A stretch of DNA of 64,000 nucleotides, taken from contig CANQSB010000018.1 of assembly GCA_947626435.1 (NCBI GenBank), positions 1 to 64,000 of the forward strand, read 5' to 3'. Shown here piece after piece: positions 8,806-17,656 of this stretch. The notes under the pieces were generated by a model, which did not search any database, was not told where the DNA came from, and worked only from the letters and a program-made list of their open reading frames with translations. The DNA is from an uncultured Lachnospiraceae bacterium. GTDB taxonomy: Bacteria > Bacillota > Clostridia > Lachnospirales > Lachnospiraceae. Numbering within the stretch: the stretch's first letter is position 1; every line of letters starts with the position of its first letter. Position numbers and translations under genes: made by a program.

Positions 8806-9775
8806 ATTTATCAGTAGACTGCTTGCTGCGGCGGTCGTGGCAAGTATGGCGTTGAGCCTTACGGCGTGCGGTGCGAAAGAGTTTTCATTTGCATATGACA
8901 GAAACAGGAACAATTCAAGCTATTCTACGGCATCACGTGCGCGTGGAGAGACACTGGACGCGTTCTCGGCGGAGCTTTGTGTCACCACAGGCGATGTGAC
9001 GGAGGGGACGCAGGCGGACATGTCACAGGCGACGGCAGCGGGGCTTTTTGACATTTCCTCGCATAAGGTCATTTATGCCAAAAATATTCATGAAAAATTA
9101 AATCCCGCAAGCCTGACTAAGATTATGACGGCGCTGTGCGCGCTTAAATACGGCAATCTCGATGATGTGCTGACAGCATCGGCAAATGTCAATATTACCG
9201 AATCGGGCGCCGTAAAGCTGGGACTTAAAGAGGGCGACACCATGACGATGGATCAGGCGCTTCACGCGCTTTTGCTCAAATCGGCAAACGATGTAGCCGT
9301 TATGATAGCGGAGCATATTGGCGGCAGCGTAGAGGGCTTTGCGGAGATAATGAATAAAGAGGCAAATCTTCTCGGGGCTACGAACAGCCATTTTGTCAAT
9401 CCGCATGGCCTGACGGATCCCAATCACTATACGACGGCGTATGACCTGTACCTTATATGCAACGCGGCGGTCAAGTATGACAAATTTGTAGAGACGATAC
9501 ACACATCAACTTACGCGTCAATATACCACGACAAGGATGGCAACGAAAAAACCATTGATTTATCGACGACGAACGCATATTTAAAAGGGGAAGCGTTTGC
9601 CCCGGACAATGTTACGGTCATAGGCGGCAAGACAGGCACTACAAACGCGGCGGGGAGCTGTCTTTTGATTTACAGCAAGAATACAGACGGTAACCCATAT
9701 ATTTCGATTGTGCTTCAGGCGGCTGACAGGACTGTCATGTATCAGGAGATGACTGCGCTTTTAGATGAAATTTAA
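8789..9775 (+). CDS. D-alanyl-D-alanine carboxypeptidase, lipoprotein-like (peptidase S11)
   Basis: Low-molecular-weight PBP of the DacA/DacF family that trims the terminal D-Ala of wall stem peptides. Active-site motifs are visible in order: SLTK, SAN (KSANDVAVMIAEHIGG), and KTGT (GGKTGTT). Starting at GTG 8789, with GAGGAGAT 10 nt upstream inside mgsA, gives a signal peptide ending in the lipobox LTAC, so it is probably lipid-anchored rather than held by a C-terminal helix. It overlaps mgsA by 17 nt, suggesting coupling. It ends directly after the catalytic domain; the C-terminal beta domain of DacA is missing. Confidence 0.88.
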   Translation: MRCTNKFISRLLAAAVVASMALSLTACGAKEFSFAYDRNRNNSSYSTASRARGETLDAFSAELCVTTGDVTEGTQADMSQATAAGLFDISSHKVIYAKNIHEKLNPASLTKIMTALCALKYGNLDDVLTASANVNITESGAVKLGLKEGDTMTMDQALHALLLKSANDVAVMIAEHIGGSVEGFAEIMNKEANLLGATNSHFVNPHGLTDPNHYTTAYDLYLICNAAVKYDKFVETIHTSTYASIYHDKDGNEKTIDLSTTNAYLKGEAFAPDNVTVIGGKTGTTNAAGSCLLIYSKNTDGNPYISIVLQAADRTVMYQEMTALLDEI

Positions 9776-9783
9776 AATTTAAG

Positions 9784-9812
9784 TTGTTTTTTATGGCGTA
9801 TTCTACTATAAT
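9784..9812 (+). promoter_or_regulatory. Sigma-A promoter for 9874 gene
   Basis: TTGTTT at 9784-9789 and TATAAT at 9807-9812 are separated by 17 nt. The predicted transcript would start about 9820 and run into the P-loop gene at 9874. The cell-wall operon ends just upstream. Confidence 0.6.
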
Positions 9813-9873
9813 TATATTGTGGACAAACACATTATAATAAAATTGTGCAAAATTCATTTAGGAGGTATTACTT

Positions 9874-10296
9874 ATGGTACAACTTGTAGTCGGGAGAAAG
9901 GGCAAGGGCAAGACGAAAATAATTTTGGACATGGTTAATAAAGAGATTGTTAATGCATCGGGCAATATCGTATACCTTGACAAAAGCATAGGGCATATGT
10001 ATGAGCTAAACAACAAGGTAAGGCTTATCAACGTATGTGATTACGGAGTATCCAATGCTGATGAGTTTGTAGGCTTTATCCGCGGCATAGTATCACAGGA
10101 TCATGACCTTGAGCAGATTTATTTTGACGGCTTTTTAAAGATAGCGTGCCTTGATGGCTCTGACAGGTTGGAGGAGATTATTGAGAAGCTTGACAAGGTA
10201 AGCGATACATATGGTTTCAAAATTGTTATCAGTCTTTCACTTGATGAAGCCGAGCTTCCGGAAGCATTGAAATCAAAGGTAGTCGTATCACTTTAA
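9874..10296 (+). CDS. Small P-loop NTPase-like protein, function unknown
   Basis: I do not recognise a characterised homologue. The 140-residue soluble protein has a Walker A motif GRKGKGKTK at residues 7-15 and a Walker B-like strand QIYFDGFLK (hydrophobic run ending in Asp) near residue 85, so nucleotide binding is likely. It lacks the size for a full ATPase with extra domains. It has its own promoter and AGGAGG site and is closed by a terminator at 10319-10346, so it is a single-gene unit between the cell-wall operon and the yggS-sepF group. Confidence 0.75.
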   Translation: MVQLVVGRKGKGKTKIILDMVNKEIVNASGNIVYLDKSIGHMYELNNKVRLINVCDYGVSNADEFVGFIRGIVSQDHDLEQIYFDGFLKIACLDGSDRLEEIIEKLDKVSDTYGFKIVISLSLDEAELPEALKSKVVVSL

Positions 10297-10318
10297 GCTA
10301 TTAAAATAATATTTTTTG

Positions 10319-10346
10319 AAGCCTCGGATTAGTTTTCCGGGGCTTT
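10319..10346 (+). terminator. Rho-independent terminator after 9874 gene
   Basis: AAGCCTCGG and CCGGGGCTT form a 9-bp stem with one G-U pair around a 10-nt loop, followed by TTTT. It separates the P-loop gene from the next unit. Confidence 0.7.
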
Positions 10347-10374
10347 TGAGTATGGATTATCGGAGGGCGTTAGG

Positions 10375-11775
10375 TTGGCGGACAGAAACAGGCAGCGCGC
10401 GCGGCAGGAACGCAACAGGTCGGGAAAGACAATGAATAAAATAGAGTTTGCCATTTTCGGCGCAATAACTGTCTACATTATTGCACTTATTGTGATGTAC
10501 CTGAATTCTACCCCGATAAAGGGTTATGAAATACAGATGGGCTCGCTGTCAGTCGCAAAGACTTATACGGGCATTGCCATACGCGAAGAGGAGCTTATCA
10601 CGACGCCGTATACAGGATATATAAATTATTATGTAAGGGAAGGCTCGCGCGTGTCGACGAGAGATACCGTTTTTTCGATAGATGAAAGCGGGAGGCTTGC
10701 GACGATGCTTGAAGCGGACAGCACAGGGACAGCCAATTATACTGATGATGAGCTTGACGAATTTCGTACCGAGGTTATCCAGTATGACAGGACCTTTGAC
10801 CCGCACAATTTCAATGACGTATACGATTTTAAATATGACATACAGGGAGCTGTGATAAAGCTTGTAAACATAGATATGTACGAGAGCCTGGAGACGCTGA
10901 ATAAGTCAAATCTTGGCGGCATGGTGTCGCTTTGCACAGCGGGCAAGACAGGCTATGTGGTATACAGTACGGACGGCTATGAAACGCTTACGCCCGATAC
11001 GATTACGGAGGCCGTCTTTGACCGCACCGAATACGCAAAGACGCGCGTGAACAATAATGACTTAGTTGAAGCCAATACTGTAGTGGGAAAGCTTGTGACA
11101 GATGAAAACTGGTCGCTTGTGATACCTGTGGACGAACAGACAGCCAATGAGCTTGAAGAGAAGGAATATGTCGAGGTAAAATTCATCAAGACTCAGGAAA
11201 CCTCGTGGGGCAAGGTCACGATATACAGGCTTCCGGACGGGGTTTATGCGCAGCTTTCCTTCAGTAACTCCTGTATGACGTTTTGCACTGACAGGTATGT
11301 TGATATAGAGCTTGTGGTTGACAACCAAAAGGGATTGAAGGTGCCAAAGTCGGCCATAGCGGAAAAGACATTTTTCATAATACCCGCGGAATACATGACT
11401 AAGGGCGGACAAAACGGCAATTACGGAGTGCTTAAGGAGAGCTATACTGAAAACGGCGTGACATATGAGTTTGTGGAAACGACGGTTTACAGCTCGAATG
11501 AAGACGAGTTTTATGTCGATAACGACAGCCTTGAGATAGGCACATACATATGTAAGCCTGAGTCGGACGAAAAAATGGCAGTCAGTAAATCGGGCACGCT
11601 TATAGGCGTGTACAACATGAATAAGGGTTATGCTGATTTCAAGCAGATAACGATTTTGGCGGAGAATGACGAATACGCGATAGTAAGCTCGAATACGCAG
11701 TACGGTCTTACGGTGTATGACAGGATAGTGCTTGACGCATCAAGTGTAAACAATGACGATTTTACATACAATTAA
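10375..11775 (+). CDS. Membrane-anchored HlyD-like (biotinyl-lipoyl hairpin) protein
   Basis: A 466-residue protein with a basic N-terminus, one membrane helix at about 22-44 (IEFAIFGAITVYIIALIVMYL), then an extracytoplasmic part. The segment TTPYTGYINYYVREGSRVST resembles the first half of a lipoyl-like hairpin found in HlyD/membrane-fusion proteins, and a matching beta-rich half (GLKVPKSAIAEKTFFIIP) follows near residue 325. No exporter partner is adjacent. Start is TTG at 10375 with GGAGGG about 8 nt upstream. It precedes yggS and sepF, so a link to the division cluster is inferred; its biochemical role is unknown. Confidence 0.65.
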   Translation: MADRNRQRARQERNRSGKTMNKIEFAIFGAITVYIIALIVMYLNSTPIKGYEIQMGSLSVAKTYTGIAIREEELITTPYTGYINYYVREGSRVSTRDTVFSIDESGRLATMLEADSTGTANYTDDELDEFRTEVIQYDRTFDPHNFNDVYDFKYDIQGAVIKLVNIDMYESLETLNKSNLGGMVSLCTAGKTGYVVYSTDGYETLTPDTITEAVFDRTEYAKTRVNNNDLVEANTVVGKLVTDENWSLVIPVDEQTANELEEKEYVEVKFIKTQETSWGKVTIYRLPDGVYAQLSFSNSCMTFCTDRYVDIELVVDNQKGLKVPKSAIAEKTFFIIPAEYMTKGGQNGNYGVLKESYTENGVTYEFVETTVYSSNEDEFYVDNDSLEIGTYICKPESDEKMAVSKSGTLIGVYNMNKGYADFKQITILAENDEYAIVSSNTQYGLTVYDRIVLDASSVNNDDFTYN

Positions 11776-11798
11776 TTATTAAAAATGGAGAGATGCTT

Positions 11799-12491
11799 AT
11801 GGCTCAATATGAAATTAAAGAAAACCTGGAAAAGGTACAGAATATTATAAACGAAGAATGTATAAAGGCGGGCAGGAACAGCACCGAGGTAACTCTGATA
11901 GCCGTCAGCAAGACTAAGCCGGTGGAAATGCTCAATGAAGCTTACGAATGTGGATGCCGCGACTTCGGTGAAAACAAGGTACAGGAGCTTCTTGACAAAT
12001 ATGAGGCAATGCCAAAGGATATAAGATGGCACATGATAGGACATCTGCAGCGCAACAAGGTAAAGTATATCGTGGACAAGGTCTATATGATTCACAGCGT
12101 AGATTCTCTAAGGCTTGCGCAGGAGATAAGCAAGGAGGCTGTAAAAAAATCTGTTACGGTTAATATTTTGATTGAAGTTAATGTTGCGAATGAGGAAACG
12201 AAGTTTGGAGTTAAGGTTGAAGATACGCTTGAACTTGTGCGCGAAATCGCTAAATTGCCCAATATTTCCGTCAAAGGCTTGATGACTATTGCCCCTTATG
12301 TCGAAGATGGCGAAAAAAACAGGGAAATTTTTAACAAATTACGAAAATTAGCTGTTGACATTATGAGTAAAAACATTGATAATATATGTATGGATTTTTT
12401 ATCTATGGGTATGTCGGGAGATTACCCTGTAGCTGTTTCTGAAGGAGCTACATATGTCAGGGTAGGGACAAGCATATTTGGAAGCAGGTAA
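11799..12491 (+). CDS. YggS/YlmE-family PLP homeostasis protein
   Basis: Single-domain fold-type III PLP-binding protein that helps maintain vitamin B6 and amino-acid balance; it is not a known enzyme. Motifs: VTLIAVSKTKP with the PLP-binding lysine near residue 35, FGENKVQELLDK, WHMIGHLQRNKVK, and the C-terminal LSMGMSGDYPVAVSEGATYVRVG. The ATG at 11799 is preferred over that at 11793 because GGAG is 8 nt upstream of it. It sits immediately before sepF, the same order as ylmE-sepF in Firmicutes division clusters. Confidence 0.93.
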   Translation: MAQYEIKENLEKVQNIINEECIKAGRNSTEVTLIAVSKTKPVEMLNEAYECGCRDFGENKVQELLDKYEAMPKDIRWHMIGHLQRNKVKYIVDKVYMIHSVDSLRLAQEISKEAVKKSVTVNILIEVNVANEETKFGVKVEDTLELVREIAKLPNISVKGLMTIAPYVEDGEKNREIFNKLRKLAVDIMSKNIDNICMDFLSMGMSGDYPVAVSEGATYVRVGTSIFGSR

Positions 12492-12518
12492 GCAGATTTC
12501 GAAGGGAGAGGATTTAAA

Positions 12519-13034
12519 ATGGGATTAATGAATAAGATTCTTGATACGATGAGTTTAGGAAATACAGAGGATGATTATGACGATTATTATTATGATGATG
12601 ATATAGTTGAGAACACAGTCAGAAAACCGTCATTTGCTCAAAATGATGATTATGATGACGATTATGAGACAAAACCTCAACCTAAGAGACATTATCAGAA
12701 GGTTACGCCTATAAGGCAGGTAAAGAAGGCTGGCGGCAGCGGTATGGAGGTTTGCGTGATTAAGCCTACTACTGTTGAGGATGCAAGGGAGATTACTGAG
12801 ACGCTTTTAGCTAACCGCACAGTAGTTCTCAACTTAGAGGGACTTAATGTTGAGATTGCGCAGCGCATAATCGATTTTGCGTGTGGCTCTACATATGCAA
12901 TCAGCGGCAATCTTCAAAAGATTTCCAACTATATTTTCATTATTACGCCTGCAAGTGTTGATATTTCAGGTGATTTTCAGGAGATTGTTTCGGGCGCGTT
13001 TGACGTACCCCCAATCTCACGCAACATTAAGTAA
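12519..13034 (+). CDS. sepF: SepF, FtsZ membrane anchor
   Basis: Cell-division protein that bundles FtsZ and ties it to the membrane. The 171-residue sequence begins with a short amphipathic helix (MGLMNKILDTM), has a long acidic Asp/Tyr-rich linker (about 22-50), and ends in the compact SepF core (VCVIKPTTVEDAREITETLL, then CGSTYAISGNLQKISNYIFI). It is 27 nt after yggS and is closed by a strong terminator at 13057-13094. Confidence 0.93.
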   Translation: MGLMNKILDTMSLGNTEDDYDDYYYDDDIVENTVRKPSFAQNDDYDDDYETKPQPKRHYQKVTPIRQVKKAGGSGMEVCVIKPTTVEDAREITETLLANRTVVLNLEGLNVEIAQRIIDFACGSTYAISGNLQKISNYIFIITPASVDISGDFQEIVSGAFDVPPISRNIK

Positions 13035-13056
13035 GCTTTTTGGGATAAAATTAGTG

Positions 13057-13094
13057 AACTTCCCGCTTTTGAATGTAAGTGGGAAGTTTTTCTT
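13057..13094 (+). terminator. Rho-independent terminator after sepF
   Basis: A 12-bp stem AACTTCCCGCTT / AAGTGGGAAGTT with one G-U pair and an 8-nt loop is followed by a T-rich run. It ends the 10375-sepF transcript before aroB. Confidence 0.85.
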
Positions 13095-13126
13095 TTAATT
13101 ATTGATTATTATTATTGGAGGTATGT

Positions 13127-14236
13127 ATGTCACAGAGATTGACTATAAATATGAACGGCAAGCCTGCATATGACATTGCTTATGAAAAGAATTTCAATGC
13201 GCTTGCAGGAGAACTTGAGGCTTTTGGAATAAGCGAAAAGAAGCTTTGCATAATCACTGATTCAAAAGTAAAGGGATTTTATGCCGATGATGTATGCGAA
13301 TGTTTAAAGAGTAAATGCAAGGAGATTGCGGTATATGATTTCCCGATGGGCGAAAAGAGCAAAAATCTTGATACGGTTAAAGGAATATATGAGTTCCTCA
13401 TTCAGAAAAAATTTGACCGCAAGGATATGCTTATCGCGCTTGGCGGTGGCGTAGTCGGGGATACCACCGGTTTTGTGGCGGCAACATATCTCAGGGGCGT
13501 TGACTTTATACAGATACCGACGACTTTGCTTGCGCAGGTGGACAGCAGCATAGGCGGCAAGACGGGCGTTGATTTTGATCGGTACAAAAATATGGTGGGT
13601 GCATTTTATATGCCTAAGCTTGTGTATATGAATATTTCCACGCTTAAGACGCTTGATGACAGGCAGTATTATTCGGGCATGGCGGAGGTTATGAAGCATG
13701 GGCTTATCAAGGACGCGGGCTTTTATGAGTGGATTATAGACAGCATGTATGAAATACAGGACAGGGAATTGGACACACTTGAGGAGATGGTATATAAGAG
13801 CTGCACTATCAAAAAAATGGTGGTGGAAAAAGACCCTACGGAAAAAGGCGACAGGGCGCTTTTAAACTTCGGACATACTATCGGCCACGCTATAGAGAAG
13901 GCGAAGAACTTTGAGATGCTTCATGGCGAATGTGTTGCGCTTGGGTGCGTCGCGGCGGCGTTTATATCGTGGAAAAGGAATTACCTTTCATCGGATGAAT
14001 ACTATGAGATAAGGGATATGTTCGTGCCGTTTAACCTGCCTATATCGGTTGACAATATTGATGAGGAGAAGATATTGGAGTTGACCGCGTCAGACAAAAA
14101 GGTGGAGGGCGACCATATCAAATTTATAGTATTAAAGAAACTTGGCAAAGCTATGATTGATATTTCTATTACGAATAAGGAGATATTGGACGGCATTAAA
14201 GAGATTTCTTTTTCGGAAGAAGATTGGAACGATTGA
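13127..14236 (+). CDS. aroB: 3-dehydroquinate synthase
   Basis: Second step of the shikimate pathway: NAD- and metal-dependent cyclisation of DAHP to 3-dehydroquinate. The 369-residue protein has the NAD-binding loop ALGGGVVGDTTGFVAATYLRG, PTTLLAQVDSSIGGKTGVD, and the metal-ligand segments GMAEVMKHGLIKD, NFGHTIGHAIE and HGECVALG. Start ATG 13127 is preceded by GGAGG. It is followed by lspA after 6 nt and rluD, so aroB probably heads a three-gene unit. The other shikimate gene here, aroC, is 36 kb away. Confidence 0.95.
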   Translation: MSQRLTINMNGKPAYDIAYEKNFNALAGELEAFGISEKKLCIITDSKVKGFYADDVCECLKSKCKEIAVYDFPMGEKSKNLDTVKGIYEFLIQKKFDRKDMLIALGGGVVGDTTGFVAATYLRGVDFIQIPTTLLAQVDSSIGGKTGVDFDRYKNMVGAFYMPKLVYMNISTLKTLDDRQYYSGMAEVMKHGLIKDAGFYEWIIDSMYEIQDRELDTLEEMVYKSCTIKKMVVEKDPTEKGDRALLNFGHTIGHAIEKAKNFEMLHGECVALGCVAAAFISWKRNYLSSDEYYEIRDMFVPFNLPISVDNIDEEKILELTASDKKVEGDHIKFIVLKKLGKAMIDISITNKEILDGIKEISFSEEDWND

Positions 14237-14242
14237 TAGGTT

Positions 14243-14770
14243 ATGAACAGAAAAAAGACGATACTATTGGTGATTGATGTAATTTTAATGGGGCTGTTTG
14301 TGTTTTTGGACCAGCTCAGCAAGTATTATGCCGCACTGAGACTTAAAGGGAATAAGCCGTTTGTGATTGTGGACGGCGTATTTGAGCTTCACTATCTTGA
14401 AAATAACGGGGCGGCGTTTGGCATGCTGCAGGGACAGAAAGCGTTTTTTATATTTATTGCGGCTGTTGTGCTTGCAATCATTCTCTATGTAATTTTGCGG
14501 ACGCCGTACCAGAGAATATTTATTAAGCTGAATATTACGCTTGTACTTATCGCAAGCGGGGCGATAGGCAACTTGATTGACAGGATAAGGTATAATTACG
14601 TCATTGACTTTTTATATTTCAGCCTTATTAATTTCCCGATATTTAACGTGGCGGATATATATGTGACACTGGCGTCATTTTATCTTATCATTTTGTTGTT
14701 GTTTGTTTACAAGGAAACGGATTTGGGATTTCTAACCTTTAGGGCGAAAAAATTCCGTGATGTCAAGTAA
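14243..14770 (+). CDS. lspA: Prolipoprotein signal peptidase (signal peptidase II)
   Basis: Membrane aspartyl protease that cleaves lipoprotein signal peptides after lipidation. The 175-residue protein has four hydrophobic helices, the LENNGAAFGML motif, and the two catalytic aspartates in GNLIDR and FNVADIYV. It lies between aroB and rluD; the lspA-rluD pairing is widespread in Firmicutes. A substrate candidate in this window is the DacF-like lipoprotein at 8789. Confidence 0.95.
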   Translation: MNRKKTILLVIDVILMGLFVFLDQLSKYYAALRLKGNKPFVIVDGVFELHYLENNGAAFGMLQGQKAFFIFIAAVVLAIILYVILRTPYQRIFIKLNITLVLIASGAIGNLIDRIRYNYVIDFLYFSLINFPIFNVADIYVTLASFYLIILLLFVYKETDLGFLTFRAKKFRDVK

Positions 14771-14778
14771 TAATTGGT

Positions 14779-15690
14779 ATGAAAGAAATTGTTTTTGAGG
14801 TTTCCCCTGAGATGGAGGGTGAGAGGCTTGACAAGTGCATAAGCGGTTTTTTGAGCGAGCTGACGCGAAGTTATATCCAAAAGCTAATAAAGGATGGCAG
14901 CGTGTTTGTAAATGACGCGCCCGCAAAGGCAAATTACAGGGTGAAAACTGACGATAGTGTCAGGTTCATCATACCTGATGCGGCGGAGCCTGACATACGC
15001 GCGCAGAATATACCGCTTGACGTTTTGTATGAGGATGATGACATACTTATCATAAATAAGCCGAAAGGGATGGTAGTGCATCCCGCCGCGGGACATTATG
15101 AGGGGACAGTGGTAAATGCGGTAATGTATCATTGCAAGGGGGAACTGTCGGGCATAAACGGCGTTATGCGTCCGGGCATAGTGCATAGGATAGACAAGGA
15201 CACGACAGGATCACTGATTATCTGCAAAAATGATGAAACCCACAATAAGGTTGCCGAACTGCTAAAAAAGCATGATATTACGCGCAGATACAGAGCGATA
15301 GTGTGCGGGCGGATAAATGATGACGGCGGCACTGTAGATGCGCCGATTGGTAGGCATCCTACAGACCGCAAAAAAATGGCAATCAAGGCGGACGGGAAAC
15401 ATGCAGTGACGCATTACAGGGTGCTTGAGCGCTTTGACAAGTACACATATGTTGAGTGTGAGCTTGAGACGGGCAGGACACATCAGATAAGGGTGCATAT
15501 GGCAAGCATAGGCCATCCGCTTTTGGGCGATACCGTATATTCAAATCACAAATCGCCGTACAAACTTGAAGGACAGGCGCTTCATGCCATGACGATAGGC
15601 TTGAAGCATCCAAGAAGCGGCGAATATATAGAAGTAAACGCGCCGCTGCCAGAGTATTTCGAGGAACTGCTTAGGAAGCTTAGAATGTAG
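14779..15690 (+). CDS. rluD: RluD-type 23S rRNA pseudouridine synthase
   Basis: RluA-family enzyme making pseudouridines in 23S rRNA. It has an N-terminal S4 RNA-binding domain (GERLDKCISGFLSELTRSYI at about 16-35) and the catalytic motif HRIDKDTTG with the conserved Asp near residue 139, followed by GRTHQIRVHMASIGHPLLGD. Length 303 is normal. It follows lspA by 8 nt. The exact target uridines cannot be told from sequence; the symbol follows the genomic pairing with lspA. Confidence 0.9.
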   Translation: MKEIVFEVSPEMEGERLDKCISGFLSELTRSYIQKLIKDGSVFVNDAPAKANYRVKTDDSVRFIIPDAAEPDIRAQNIPLDVLYEDDDILIINKPKGMVVHPAAGHYEGTVVNAVMYHCKGELSGINGVMRPGIVHRIDKDTTGSLIICKNDETHNKVAELLKKHDITRRYRAIVCGRINDDGGTVDAPIGRHPTDRKKMAIKADGKHAVTHYRVLERFDKYTYVECELETGRTHQIRVHMASIGHPLLGDTVYSNHKSPYKLEGQALHAMTIGLKHPRSGEYIEVNAPLPEYFEELLRKLRM

Positions 15691-15717
15691 GTAAAGTCAG
15701 GGAAAAGCATTAAACTG

Positions 15718-15746
15718 TTGAAATTTTGCACATGGTCTAGTATAAT
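15718..15746 (+). promoter_or_regulatory. Sigma-A promoter for cytidylate-kinase-like gene
   Basis: TTGAAA at 15718-15723 and TATAAT at 15741-15746 have a 17-nt spacer. The start site would be near 15753, giving a leader of about 128 nt before the ATG at 15881. Confidence 0.75.
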
Positions 15747-15880
15747 ATACATATAATCAAATGTTGATATGGATGACATGATTAGGCGCGGTTATTTCAG
15801 TGCCTGACTGTGCGGCGAGATTTTGACAGCTTGCTTTGCGTATTATGCATTTGCGGGTTTATCAGGAATGGAGGATTTAT

Positions 15881-16510
15881 ATGAATACGATAATTACTAT
15901 AGGAAGACAGTTTGGTTCAGGCGGACATGAGATAGGTGAGAAGCTTGCGGCGCATTATGGTATCAAATACTTTGACAAGGAGCTTTTGACACGCGCGGCA
16001 AAGGAGAGCGGATTTTGCGAGGAGATGCTAAGAAACCACGATGAAAGACCGACGAACTCTTTCCTTTACAACTTGGTTATGGATACATATACTTTCGGCT
16101 ATAACTCATCATCGTTTGTCGATATGCCGATAAGCCACAAGGTATTTATGGCGCAGTTTGACACTATCAAGAAGATTGCGGAGGAGGAACCATGTGTTAT
16201 AGTAGGCCGTTGTGCCGACTATGCGCTTCAGGAGTATAAGAATTGCCTGCATATCTTTATCCACGCGAATGAGGAGAGCAAGGTTAAGCGCATCATGGAA
16301 AAGTATGACATCAGTGAGGATAAGGCTAAGGAAATGATGGTAAAAAAGGACAGACAGAGACAGAGCTATTACAATTACTATTCGACAAAGAAGTGGGGAC
16401 GCGCTGAGAGCTATGACTTGTCAATCAATAGCAGCATATTAGGCATTGACGGCACTGTAAAGCTTATCGTGCAGTATATAGAAGATTTTGAAGCAAAGGG
16501 TTCAAAATAG
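15881..16510 (+). CDS. Cytidylate kinase-like family protein
   Basis: P-loop kinase of the cytidylate-kinase-like (AAA_26) family common in Clostridia. The 209-residue protein starts NTIITIGRQFGSGGHEIGEK, a Walker A-like GRQFGSGG loop, and carries CVIVGRCADYAL in the middle and an Arg-rich lid segment with KKDRQRQSYYNYY. It is related to but distinct from Cmk, so the substrate is uncertain. Start ATG 15881 follows GGAGG. It is a single-gene unit bounded by the promoter at 15718 and the convergent terminator at 16538. Confidence 0.85.
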   Translation: MNTIITIGRQFGSGGHEIGEKLAAHYGIKYFDKELLTRAAKESGFCEEMLRNHDERPTNSFLYNLVMDTYTFGYNSSSFVDMPISHKVFMAQFDTIKKIAEEEPCVIVGRCADYALQEYKNCLHIFIHANEESKVKRIMEKYDISEDKAKEMMVKKDRQRQSYYNYYSTKKWGRAESYDLSINSSILGIDGTVKLIVQYIEDFEAKGSK

Positions 16511-16537
16511 GCTTTGATTTAATGAAAAACATAAATA

Positions 16538-16567
16538 AAACCACAGGCTTTTGACAACCTGTGGTTT
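16538..16567. terminator. Bidirectional terminator between cytidylate-kinase-like gene and pta
   Basis: AAACCACAGG and CCTGTGGTTT form a perfect 10-bp stem with a 10-nt loop. A-rich sequence precedes it and T-rich sequence follows, so it can stop both converging transcripts. Confidence 0.85.
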
Positions 16568-16586
16568 TGATTTGTTATCTATAAAA

Positions 16587-17570
16587 TTACACCAAAGCCG
16601 CCGTAATGATAGCCATTGAATAAACTTCGATAGCGTTGCAGCCGCGTGAAAGGTCGTTAATCGGAGCGTTCAGGCCAAGAAGGATGGGACCATATGCCTC
16701 GAAATTACCCATTCTCTGCGCAATCTTGTAGCCAAGGTTTCCTGAATTGATGTCAGGGAAGATGAATGTATTGGCATGTCCTGCAACCTCTGAGCCAGGG
16801 CATTTTGTACGCGCTACACGAGGAGAAACCGCCGCGTCAAACTGCAATTCGCCCTCGATAGGCACGCCGGGAATCTGAGCCTTTGCCTTGTTTGCGGCAT
16901 TTCTCATCTTCTCAACCTCGGGACCTTTGCCTGAGCCAAGAGTAGAATAGCTAAGGAATGCAACCTTGGGGTCTACTCCGAAAATCTTAGCGCACTCAAT
17001 TGTTTCCGCCGCAATCTCAACAAGCTCGTCCTCAGAAGGGTTGATATTGATAGCGCAGTCACCCATTGCAAGCACTTCGTTTTCGCCTGTAGCGCTGGGG
17101 CGTACAAGGATAAAGCAAGAAGATACAATGCTGTGGCCGGGTTTCGTCTTTATAATCTGTAATGCAGGACGGACAGTGTCGGCAGTAGAGTATGTAGCGC
17201 CGCCAAGAAGCGAATCCGCAACACCCATCTGGACAAGCATAGTGCCAAAGTAGTTTGGCTGCGCAAGGATTTTGCGGGCTTCTTCGGGCTGCATGCCTTT
17301 GCTTTTCCTAAGCTCGCAGAATTTGTCAACCATCTCGTCAAATCGGTCATAGTGATTGCTGTCGATAACCTGCGCGCCGCGGATATTGTAGCCCGCGTCC
17401 TCTGCTGCCTTTAATACATCTTCCTCGTTGCCAACGAGGATAGGCTTCAAGAAGTTACCTGCAAGGAGACGCGAAGCTGCCTCAAGAATACGGGGGTCGG
17501 TACCCTCTGTAAATACGATTGTCTTGGGGTTTTTCTTTAGCTGTTCAATCATTGTACCAAATCCATACAT
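16587..17570 (-). CDS. pta: Phosphate acetyltransferase
   Basis: Interconverts acetyl-CoA and acetyl phosphate, the first step of acetate formation from fermentation. The 327-residue short-form Pta has the motifs ILVGNEEDV, LLGGATYSTADTVRPALQII, GDCAININPSEDELVEIA and FPDINSGNLGYKIAQRMG. On the minus strand AAGGAAGG precedes the ATG by 9 nt. Acetate kinase, the usual neighbour, is not in this window. The upstream region carries a promoter and a perfect CcpA cre match, suggesting carbon control. Confidence 0.95.
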   Translation of the reverse strand: MYGFGTMIEQLKKNPKTIVFTEGTDPRILEAASRLLAGNFLKPILVGNEEDVLKAAEDAGYNIRGAQVIDSNHYDRFDEMVDKFCELRKSKGMQPEEARKILAQPNYFGTMLVQMGVADSLLGGATYSTADTVRPALQIIKTKPGHSIVSSCFILVRPSATGENEVLAMGDCAININPSEDELVEIAAETIECAKIFGVDPKVAFLSYSTLGSGKGPEVEKMRNAANKAKAQIPGVPIEGELQFDAAVSPRVARTKCPGSEVAGHANTFIFPDINSGNLGYKIAQRMGNFEAYGPILLGLNAPINDLSRGCNAIEVYSMAIITAALV

Positions 17571-17629
17571 AGTTAAAATCCTTCCTTTTCTTTAAGATAG
17601 TTTCAATGTTTTACAATGAAGCTGATATC

Positions 17630-17644
17630 ATGAAAGCGTTTACA
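17630..17644. promoter_or_regulatory. CcpA catabolite-responsive element (cre) upstream of pta
   Basis: ATGAAAGCGTTTACA matches the cre consensus WTGNNARCGNWWWCA at every position. It lies 60-75 bp upstream of the pta start and just downstream of the predicted pta -10 box. CcpA control of pta is known in Bacillus; whether this site activates or represses cannot be told here. Confidence 0.75.
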
Positions 17645-17656
17645 TTGTCTAATACT

